From: Mucilaginibacter phenanthrenivorans
GTDB lineage: Bacteria; Bacteroidota; Bacteroidia; Sphingobacteriales; Sphingobacteriaceae
NCBI RefSeq assembly: GCF_024721155.1
Contig: NZ_JAHVAP010000012.1
Location: 62,001 to 126,000 of the forward strand
Direction: 5' to 3'
DNA length: 64,000 nt
The position numbers were made by a program, and so were the translations under genes. This document shows positions 42,797 to 49,999 of the stretch, piece after piece. The notes below the pieces were generated by a model that was not told the origin of the DNA, did not search any database, and saw only the letters and a program-made list of their open reading frames with translations. Numbering within the stretch: position 1 is the stretch's first letter; every line of letters begins with the position of its first letter.

Positions 42797-43089
42797 AATA
42801 GATCTAAAGCTAAGCGTTCGTCTTGTACGGTTAGCCATCCGTCGCCTGCACAATGGCTTCGCAATTAATACCGTTGTGAACATTCCGAGCAGTCATTGTG
42901 ATTCTTTCTACAACGACTTGACCTTAACCTGCGTTGGTTTGGTCGACTTGTTTTTCAAATATTGTCAAATGAGTGCTATTTGAATATATAATGCTAATTG
43001 TTAGATATTTACACAGACCTTAGTTTATTTTAATATTAAACGGTACATTCACTTCCGATTTAAACCTAACCTTATTTTAACCTATATTT
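42797..43089. other. Intergenic region before the DUF6119-like gene
   Basis: No coding frame was seen here. The right part (about 42960-43089) is strongly A+T-rich and should hold the promoter for the gene at 43090, but no exact TAnnTTTG box with a good spacing was found. Confidence 0.45.
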
Positions 43090-44877
43090 ATGAGAATAGT
43101 ACCTAATATTTTCAGAATAGATAAGTCACACAGTGTACTTAAAGACCTTTCTGATACAGATTCAATCGTTCGAACTATAATTAGTCATTCATACAAAAAG
43201 AAAGATAGGAATCTTAATGAACAAGAGCTTAAACTAACAACCTTTAATAAAGAAAGCATAGATTACTTTCTTTATTACTATCAAACCGCTGACAAAGAAT
43301 CGGACTGGTCGGATTTTCTTCCAGACGAACTCAAAGATAACGCGACCTTTTTACAAACTAAAGTTAATTTGGTGCTATTCATAGACACCGAATTTGAACT
43401 TTTTGCTGTTGTCGGGGGATCCGCATTCTGGATTGTCGCAACCTTTATGGATCATCTTTTTGGACTAATTACTTATGATAGGATCATATCATTAGAAAGC
43501 GATGAAGCGATTTCCACTAAGTCGAGGGGCATGACCGGGCACAGAGTAGGATTAAACGAACAATTTAGGGATGATTATCGAATGATGAACTACCTTCAGT
43601 TTGGAAAAATACCTAAAGAATTACACATAAAATTAGCCTCTGATACTAGCTTTGCACATTTCAATTTCCTGCTTTCGAAGCCCTTGGAAAAACTCCAAAT
43701 AGCAGTCGGGAAAGGGTTTAAAATCAACAAGGAAGTAGATTTCGAATACCTCAATCGGGTTATCATAGCACTATGTGATATATTGACTATGCCGCCCAAA
43801 GACTTCTTGAGCTCGTATATTCAGGTACGGGAAGGGCAATATTTAGAACATCTTAGGGGGCTGTTGATGGACAAAATATATAATAACATTCCCATAGTTC
43901 TTAAAGAAAGCAATGATCCACGTGACATCTTCGAATTCGACTTTTGTAACCCCAGTAAGATTGAAGAGTTTTACGAAGCAGAACACTATGATTTAGTAGA
44001 ACGAAGTGAAACTGTTAGAAAGAAAGATGGACATTTCGCCACTGTTAGAGACAAAAATGAAATTTACCCTACGGTAATTAAAAGGGCATATGAACTAAAC
44101 GGTAATAATCAACAAGGGATATTCTTCTATCTTTATGGTGTAAGTGTTCAATGCTATATCGGAAACAAGCAGACCGCAACCTCAGGGTTTATGTACCATT
44201 TTAATGCAGAGTTTTCTGTTGGTAGCGACGCGGTTTTTTTAGTTGATAGTAAATGGTATAGATTAAAAGAATCGTTTATAGAAAGCCCTATTGGTCAAAC
44301 AGAGCGCATTTTAAAGAATACTAAGCTAACAAATGGAATATTATTTGAGCCCTGGACATTCGATCCTGTAAAAAAACAGTTTAGTGATGAAGGCCAATAC
44401 AATTTGCTTTATGACAGATTGACTGATTACATTGTTTTAGATACAATAATTGCGGATGGAATCGAGCTTTGTGATATTCTGTTTATTTCAGGAAATGAAT
44501 TATATTTAATACACGTTAAGCATAGCTTTACTTCCAGAGTAAGGGAATTAACTAACCAAATATTGATCAGTGGCCGGAGACTAAGGGAGGCAATTGCATC
44601 TAAACAATCATCGTTTTTTGATAAACTCTATGATGGATTATTAAGTAAGCAACGTGGCACCAATGGCTTAAATAGGGATGAATTTTATAACTTATTTCTT
44701 TTAAAGAAGCCCGTATACGTTTTCGCGACAGCATCACAATTAATTAATGACCTTCCTATCGAAAGTAATATGGATAAATATGACTCCAATATCGCTCGCT
44801 TTTCGCTAACGACATGCTCAGGGGAAATGCAGACCAATTATTATGAATTAAAGACATTTCAAATACCAAGAGCCTAG
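43090..44877 (+). CDS. TIGR04141/DUF6119-like sporadically distributed protein
   Basis: The 595-residue soluble protein has a C-terminal half that resembles the TIGR04141 (DUF6119) family: SVGSDAVFLVDSKWYRLKES, then CDILFI.......YLIHVKHSF followed by a Gln/Arg helix. The segment E459/D462...H475-V-K477 can be read as a PD-(D/E)xK nuclease-like core in which the usual Glu is replaced by His. Codon use is A+T-rich compared with flanking genes, and the family is known for patchy distribution. It is followed by an HEPN-like gene. A defence role is inferred, not shown. Confidence 0.68.
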   Translation: MRIVPNIFRIDKSHSVLKDLSDTDSIVRTIISHSYKKKDRNLNEQELKLTTFNKESIDYFLYYYQTADKESDWSDFLPDELKDNATFLQTKVNLVLFIDTEFELFAVVGGSAFWIVATFMDHLFGLITYDRIISLESDEAISTKSRGMTGHRVGLNEQFRDDYRMMNYLQFGKIPKELHIKLASDTSFAHFNFLLSKPLEKLQIAVGKGFKINKEVDFEYLNRVIIALCDILTMPPKDFLSSYIQVREGQYLEHLRGLLMDKIYNNIPIVLKESNDPRDIFEFDFCNPSKIEEFYEAEHYDLVERSETVRKKDGHFATVRDKNEIYPTVIKRAYELNGNNQQGIFFYLYGVSVQCYIGNKQTATSGFMYHFNAEFSVGSDAVFLVDSKWYRLKESFIESPIGQTERILKNTKLTNGILFEPWTFDPVKKQFSDEGQYNLLYDRLTDYIVLDTIIADGIELCDILFISGNELYLIHVKHSFTSRVRELTNQILISGRRLREAIASKQSSFFDKLYDGLLSKQRGTNGLNRDEFYNLFLLKKPVYVFATASQLINDLPIESNMDKYDSNIARFSLTTCSGEMQTNYYELKTFQIPRA

Positions 44878-45029
44878 GTTTTGCAAATTACGCAGTTTCC
44901 TTTTTTTGTGCTTTATCAATATTGAATAAGCGGAGCTATTATGGAACACTAAAATTAAGTTGACGCATCCCAAAGAGTTTTAAAACTTTATTCTGTCACA
45001 TCATATATTATCTAACATATTAAATAACT

Positions 45030-45644
45030 ATGCCAATCGAACAAAACCGACAATCAGTACTACGCCTATTTAATGAAAATTTCTATCCCCACATCATAGG
45101 GGATTTAGATGAATTAGATAACATTCAAGCATCAACAAACAGATCCGCCTGCGCTGTCCCAACAGCCATGTTAATTTTAAGCACATTAGAAATGTTGGGA
45201 TATTTGCTAAAACCTGGTGGCAGATCAGGTGCTAGCTTGAATAACATTAAATTTGCTATCAAATATAATCGCTACTATCCGCAAGCTTATTCTACTTCCA
45301 CAATAAAAGATTTAGTGACAATATATAGACATGGCATGATGCATAGCTTTTTTCCTAGTAATCAGACCACTAATCAGGTTTACGGGATTCACAAATCCCC
45401 AAATACAGTGTTGATGGAAAATATCACTATTACTGCAACAACTATTAAATCACTCAATGTTAACGTTTTATCTAAAGACTTTAGGCAATACATTAATAGT
45501 TTATACAGTGAAATTCAATCAACGACAGATGGGGTTTTACTGCAAGGAATTTGTAATAAATTCCGTACACGTTATCATTCATCTTTAATAACGACAGCTA
45601 CAACGACAACACAAACAACCATCCCACCAGGATCCTTAAGGTGA
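45030..45644 (+). CDS. HEPN-like helical protein
   Basis: The 204-residue protein is mainly helical. The motif R100-HGMM-H105 (TIYRHGMMHSFFP) fits the Rx4-6H signature of HEPN RNases, with a conserved-type acidic residue E54 in an earlier helix. A Thr-rich tail (TTATTTTQTT) ends the protein. It begins 152 bp after the DUF6119-like gene on the same strand. HEPN proteins often act as toxin-like RNases in defence systems. The family call rests on one motif and helix order. Confidence 0.5.
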   Translation: MPIEQNRQSVLRLFNENFYPHIIGDLDELDNIQASTNRSACAVPTAMLILSTLEMLGYLLKPGGRSGASLNNIKFAIKYNRYYPQAYSTSTIKDLVTIYRHGMMHSFFPSNQTTNQVYGIHKSPNTVLMENITITATTIKSLNVNVLSKDFRQYINSLYSEIQSTTDGVLLQGICNKFRTRYHSSLITTATTTTQTTIPPGSLR

Positions 45645-45695
45645 TCATAAAAAAATGCATCCGAATCGTTAGCATGATAAATAAATTTAACTCCC

Positions 45696-45850
45696 GAGCT
45701 GGTTCTAATATCTGCGCTGGCCAAAAGAAGCAGGCTACTGGTGTCCCCGCAGTTAAGTAGCCGTCATGAAAGTTGCAAAGTGCTTATCCTATCCAAAAAT
45801 TATTTGTTTCGTTGGGATTGCGATTAATTACACGGCAATCTGTCGGGGGG
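45696..45850. repeat. Cassette-flanking repeat, copy 1
   Basis: This is the most diverged of four copies. Shared segments are GCGCTGGCCAAAAGAAG, GGCTACTGGTG, CCCCGC, GTAGCCGTCATGA, TGCTTATCCTATCCAAAAAT and CGGCAATCTG. It lies in the 370-bp gap between the HEPN-like gene and the orphan membrane protein gene at 46015. No coding frame is present in the gap. Confidence 0.75.
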
Positions 45851-46014
45851 CCATAAGGCAGGGACCTTTCGGCAGCCGCGAGACTTAAAAAGACGATTGA
45901 AGCATTGATTAACTGCAAAGCTTCCTCGGCGATAATTTACTTATTAAACAAGTTCTTAAAATATGATTTTTGATTTATATATTTAAAAAAACAACTTGAA
46001 GAACATTGCAATAC

Positions 46015-46926
46015 ATGAACGTCAACAGAATCCTGGTAGAACAAATTGACTGGGATGGCACCTCGAAATCTATAGCGTTTGATAATAGAACAGGAAACGC
46101 GATGTGGATTGCTTTTCCGAATGAATACGATGAGAAAAAGATAGGCCCCTTTTATTTTAAAAATTCACTTTTTCAATCACAATTTGCTAAACAATTTAAA
46201 GCTTCATTAAAGTGGAAACTAAAGGAAGAGCAGTTCAATTCCTCTGGCGAATTATATTTCTACAAAACTCAATGGAATAGTATTCCCGTTGAAATTAACT
46301 CCAATACTTACTATGCATTATATCTTCCTGAATTTGCAATACCAAATTCAATTGAAGTCACGAACGCGGTGTTTGGCAAGGGTGTCCCAAGAAATGTCTG
46401 GAAAGATTTGGAAGTTAACAGGTATATTATATATATACTTGGGCCACATTCACAAAAATCTCTTTCATTTAAAATAGAATGTAAATTTACTAAGGATAAG
46501 GATGGATTCTCAAATAGCAAATACTCTGATAAATTTGATAGTGACTTCTACGGCCATCCTTCTGAATGGAAACACGAATTTGATAGTTGGAATTTAAATC
46601 AGCAATCATTCTTCGCACAACAGGTCATCATTAATAATAGAACGCAGGATATTTCTAAAAAAAATAACCCATGGCTATCCGGCTCGTTTTACCTTTTCGT
46701 TTTAATAGTTGTAATTATAACAATAGCAGTGATTGCTAAATTTCTTCCCTGGTATTCCCTACCAATCATTGTAATAGGAAGCATATTGATTATAGGTGTT
46801 ATAGGTGCGTTGCAACTTAGGAACGATGGTGAGTTATCCGAAGATAACTTTATCAAGCTAATGGTTGCAAGCTATAAAAGATTGCCCCTCTTGCGACAAA
46901 AAAGCAATCAGAAGAAAGAATCATAA
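46015..46926 (+). CDS. Orphan protein with C-terminal membrane helix pair
   Basis: From ATG 46015 the protein has 303 residues; a TTG-started form adds three. The first 210 residues are beta-rich and aromatic (WIAFPNEYDEKKIGPFYF, YYALYLPEFAIPNSI) without a signal peptide. Two membrane helices follow (about 225-245 and 250-270) in SFYLFVLIVVIITIAVIAK and PIIVIGSILIIGVIGAL, then a short basic tail. It should be anchored with a large cytoplasmic domain. No family was recognised. It lies between cassette repeats 1 and 2. Confidence 0.6.
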   Translation: MNVNRILVEQIDWDGTSKSIAFDNRTGNAMWIAFPNEYDEKKIGPFYFKNSLFQSQFAKQFKASLKWKLKEEQFNSSGELYFYKTQWNSIPVEINSNTYYALYLPEFAIPNSIEVTNAVFGKGVPRNVWKDLEVNRYIIYILGPHSQKSLSFKIECKFTKDKDGFSNSKYSDKFDSDFYGHPSEWKHEFDSWNLNQQSFFAQQVIINNRTQDISKKNNPWLSGSFYLFVLIVVIITIAVIAKFLPWYSLPIIVIGSILIIGVIGALQLRNDGELSEDNFIKLMVASYKRLPLLRQKSNQKKES

Positions 46927-47074
46927 GCTACCGCTTGCCTTTACCTCATTTGTTGCTAGATGAGCGCCTGGTATAAGCCCAGCTTGCCTGACGCTCGTGA
47001 CTCCTAAGTGCTACATAATATCACGCCAGACTTCGGTCGATATTAGCCAGCTTCCGGTAAACTAAACGCTCCTC

Positions 47075-47234
47075 GACCTGGCGCTAGTATCCTAACTGGC
47101 CAAAAAGAGGTGGACTACTAGTGCCCCCGCGTTCAGGCAGTCTTATGACCGTCACAAAATGCTTGTCCTATCCCCAAATTATTTATCCTGTTTCGTCGGG
47201 ATTTCGAGTTAAATACCCGGCAATCTGACGGCGG
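47075..47234. repeat. Cassette-flanking repeat, copy 2
   Basis: This copy begins near CCTGGCGCTAGTATCC and ends near CGGCAATCTGACGG. The stem GCGCTAGTA/TACTAGTGC can pair over 9 bp (one G-T). It matches copy 4 almost base for base through CCCCGCGTTCAGG, GACCGTCACAAAATGCTTG and TTTCGTCGGGATTTCGAG. It lies in a 359-bp gap without genes. Confidence 0.85.
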
Positions 47235-47285
47235 CCACAAGATTGAAGCCTTGCTGCAGCGGCATTAATAATAACATTATGTCAA

Positions 47286-48992
47286 TTATTGATCTAATTT
47301 AGAATTAGCTCTAAATATATCAAGAGTGACACCTATCTGAGCTTGTACAAAATTGAGCCTGGTATCACTGTTTTGTTGATTAAAAGATCCTCTAATAAAA
47401 AGTTTTGAACTTTCAGATGTTTTAAAATAACCATCTATCCAGTAGGAACTAATTCCTTGTCCTTTATTTTGTAAATAATTATCACTTAGCATTTTATTAC
47501 CTAGCCAACTATAACCAAAAGAGAATTGGTAACGCGAATCAGGTAGAAATGTAAACATTAAATTAACGCCATACAAAGCCACGTTGACGGTATTCGTAGA
47601 AGCAACTGGTGTTTTAATCAGCTTGTTAGCGGATATGGAAAGGCTATCTGTTATTGAGGTACGATAAACACCTGCTTTTCCGTCTATCAATACATTTAAT
47701 TTTATTTGGGGAAAACTAAAATTCAGCATGTTAACATTCAATGTAAAGCTGTTAAGTTGATACTTATATAAATCAATTGTATTTAGGTTTAACACTTTTT
47801 TCTTTTTCGAAATCAAGTTTGCTGCACTCCCTATTGTATCTGGGATGAGATTCTTATTATTATTGTCAATTTTCGAAAATCTAACAACTGGTTCCACATA
47901 AGTTAGCCCCCCGAAATATGCATACTCACTAAAGAATTTTGTTTTATCTTCTAGAAGGAATATCTTTTTTCTTCCTTCTATTTGAATCAATCCATTCGGG
48001 CTTTTACCGTCTGTTCCGATTAAATCTGTATATGATCTAACTTCTAGTATTTTAGAGCGCTTTTCTTTTTTAACAATTATGTCGTCAGAAGTCGGAGTCA
48101 ACGAGATTACTTGATTTGCAGGACTATAATCTTCTTTTTCGGATTCAAGAATTGGCCTAAAATCAATTAATTCAGCGAGATTAAATTTTGCGTTCGAAAT
48201 TATACACGGTTGAGGATTATTTTGGTCTTTAGTTAAAGCTGAGTAATTTGCAATATCTGCCTTTAAAAGTTCTTCCACCCTGCAAGCATCAAATGCATAC
48301 ATTTCATTGTCTCTCAATCTCTCTGGAGAAAATTTTCCACTTATTCCAATAGGGAAGTTATTTCTAAATTGAATACGGCCATCTTCTAATTTGTCTTTTG
48401 TTTTTTGGTCAGGAACTTTAACTGTTAAAAAGAGATTTTTTATTGTTCCGTCTTCAAATTCTATGTCGACCTGTTCGACGCTAACAATAATGCTTTTTGT
48501 GCTATTGACATCTTTATTGGTTGCATCAAGTTTATATTCTATAGTAACTGGCAAATTAGCTTTCAATAACTTAATGTGGGCTGTGTTAGGTTGGTCATCT
48601 TTAATTTCAATCCTTGCTTCGACCTTAGCAAATACACTTATTGAGGCTTCTCTTATATTAACTTTTTTTAGAGAAGTTAGAGTGGCGAAGGAATTATTAA
48701 AGGCAGCATAATATGCTTCTGCATTTTGGCTGAACAGGGTAAAGGTTTGATCGAAATTGGCGGTTGATTCGACGTTTGTAATTTCAGTTTTTACTTTTCC
48801 TGTTCCATCAATTATGATATGGTAATTAAAGACTAGATTTTTATTTGCAACTGAGTCATTTAATTGGAAGGTTCCTGTTAATTCTTTTGTCGTATTGGAA
48901 TTAGTCGCAGTACTTTGGCTGTAACATACAAATACATTGAGTAAAAGGAATAGGAACAGAAACAGAGGTTTTTGAACTTTCGTGTGTTTCAT
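47286..48992 (-). CDS. Secreted orphan protein, probable outer-membrane barrel
   Basis: The 568-residue protein has a signal peptide ending CYSQ and a beta-rich mature part. The C-terminal third reads as alternating barrel strands (YQFSFGYSWLGNK, SSYWIDGYFKTSES, LNFVQAQIGVTLDIF). The middle part contains acidic/Lys-rich loops. No known domain was recognised. The gene is A+T-rich and on the opposite strand from its neighbours, and it lies between cassette repeats 2 and 3. Confidence 0.6.
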   Translation of the reverse strand: MKHTKVQKPLFLFLFLLLNVFVCYSQSTATNSNTTKELTGTFQLNDSVANKNLVFNYHIIIDGTGKVKTEITNVESTANFDQTFTLFSQNAEAYYAAFNNSFATLTSLKKVNIREASISVFAKVEARIEIKDDQPNTAHIKLLKANLPVTIEYKLDATNKDVNSTKSIIVSVEQVDIEFEDGTIKNLFLTVKVPDQKTKDKLEDGRIQFRNNFPIGISGKFSPERLRDNEMYAFDACRVEELLKADIANYSALTKDQNNPQPCIISNAKFNLAELIDFRPILESEKEDYSPANQVISLTPTSDDIIVKKEKRSKILEVRSYTDLIGTDGKSPNGLIQIEGRKKIFLLEDKTKFFSEYAYFGGLTYVEPVVRFSKIDNNNKNLIPDTIGSAANLISKKKKVLNLNTIDLYKYQLNSFTLNVNMLNFSFPQIKLNVLIDGKAGVYRTSITDSLSISANKLIKTPVASTNTVNVALYGVNLMFTFLPDSRYQFSFGYSWLGNKMLSDNYLQNKGQGISSYWIDGYFKTSESSKLFIRGSFNQQNSDTRLNFVQAQIGVTLDIFRANSKLDQ

Positions 48993-49090
48993 TGTGAGTG
49001 ATTTAAGTTAAGTATTTAAATATAAGCACTTTATTATTTAAATAGAAATAAAGTTTTGATAGAGGAATGATAAAATATGATTGGTTTAAT

Positions 49091-49208
49091 CCCAGCCTGG
49101 CGCTAGTATCCGCACTGGCCAAAAAGAGGCGGGCTACTAATGCCGCTACGTTTAGGTATCCATCATGACAGTTGCAAAAATGCCTGTCCTCTAAAAAAAT
49201 TATTTATC
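49091..49208. repeat. Cassette-flanking repeat, copy 3 (shorter)
   Basis: It begins CCAGCCTGGCGCTAGTATCC and runs into AAAAATTATTTATCC, lacking the last third (TGTTTCGTCGGGATTT part). It abuts copy 4 directly. The 599-bp gap from 48993 to tRNA-Pro holds only these two copies and the tRNA promoter. Confidence 0.85.
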
Positions 49209-49353
49209 CCAGCCTGGCGCTAGTATCCGCACTGGCCAAAAAGAGGTGGACTACTAATGCCCCCGCGTTCAGGTAGCCATTATGACCGTCACAAAATGCT
49301 TGTCCTATCCAAAAATTATTTATCCTGTTTCGTCGGGATTTCGAGTTAAATAA
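49209..49353. repeat. Cassette-flanking repeat, copy 4
   Basis: This copy is in direct tandem with copy 3 and starts with the same CCAGCCTGGCGCTAGTATCC. It is nearly identical to copy 2 up to TTTCGAGTTAAATA. No gene lies between copies 3 and 4, so if these repeats bound cassettes, this position is empty. Confidence 0.85.
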
Positions 49354-49575
49354 TCTGCCTTGTCCTGAAATAGGTTTACACAAAAAATGAAACATTCTGA
49401 CAATCAACATGTTTCACAGCGTTCCGGGTGTTCCACCTATAAAAATGGAACGCCTGGAACGGCGGTATCGTAGATAAAGAAGTAATTATCATCATAGCGT
49501 AAACAATAGGAGTTAGCGGCGTTTAACACTAAGTAAGAAGTTGCACAAGTTTTTAGAAATTTCTACCGGATAATA

Positions 49576-49583
49576 TATATTTG
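49576..49583 (+). promoter_or_regulatory. tRNA-Pro promoter -7 box
   Basis: TATATTTG matches TAnnTTTG exactly and ends 8 bp before the first base of the tRNA. A T tract at 49550-49554 lies where the -33 element is expected. Confidence 0.6.
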
Positions 49584-49591
49584 TACCCCTT

Positions 49592-49665
49592 CGGGATGTA
49601 GCGTAGCCCGGTATCGCGCCAGCATGGGGTGCTGGAGGTCGTGGGTTCGAATCCCGCCATCCCGA
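49592..49665 (+). tRNA. tRNA-Pro (anticodon GGG)
   Basis: The acceptor arms CGGGATG and CATCCCG (49658-49664) pair perfectly, with A49665 as discriminator. The anticodon arm is CCAGC-ATGGGGT-GCTGG, with anticodon GGG at 49626-49628. The T arm is GTGGG-TTCGAAT-CCCGC. CCA is not encoded. A promoter box precedes it and a terminator follows. Degenerate copies of its 3' end occur at 49826, 52693 and 56072. Confidence 0.95.
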
Positions 49666-49670
49666 CAGAA

Positions 49671-49842
49671 CAATTAAAGCCTTACTCGTTGAAAACGAGT
49701 GAGGCTTTTTTATTTTGCAGCGGTTGTAAACTTTGTTTACAAAAAGCGGAGAAATAAAAAAGACGAAAAGCGCAGCGTAAGGCTTTAATTGTTGTGTCAC
49801 CCCCCCTACCAGGATCAGTGCAGCTAATCCTGCCATCTCGAC
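49671..49842. repeat. Inverted repeat and degenerate tRNA 3' end after tRNA-Pro
   Basis: CAATTAAAGCCTTAC (49671-49685) recurs as its exact reverse complement at 49777-49791. At 49826-49842 the sequence AATCCTGCCATCTCGAC resembles the tRNA 3' end (AATCCCGCCATCCCGAC), with two differences. The 334-bp gap from the tRNA to the GH31 gene has no other coding or structural content that I can see. Confidence 0.6.
49676..49712 (+). terminator. Terminator after tRNA-Pro
   Basis: AAAGCCTTACTCGTT and AACGAGTGAGGCTTT form a 15-bp stem with a GAAA loop and a T tract, 10 bp after the tRNA. Confidence 0.92.
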
Positions 49843-49999
49843 GATACCAAACATGGCTGAAATAAGATCTTGAAACCTGCGGCTTTAACCTGCCTGGCTT
49901 CTGTAATTGATTATAAAATACTTTATATGCGATCGATTGCACAAATCTCGGAATTGACTTATCTTCGGTCCGGTATCAATAAATAAACAATTGAAAATC

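Noticed and set aside
45696..49353. Integron attC array
   Set aside because: The repeats separate single genes, but I see no RYYYAAC/GTTRRRY core pair at their ends and no integron integrase in the window. They are reported as repeats of unknown type.
49513..49854. 113-codon minus-strand frame across tRNA-Pro
   Set aside because: It runs antisense through the whole tRNA gene and its terminator; segments such as SGWRDSNPRPPAPH are the well-known artefact of translating tRNA genes in reverse.
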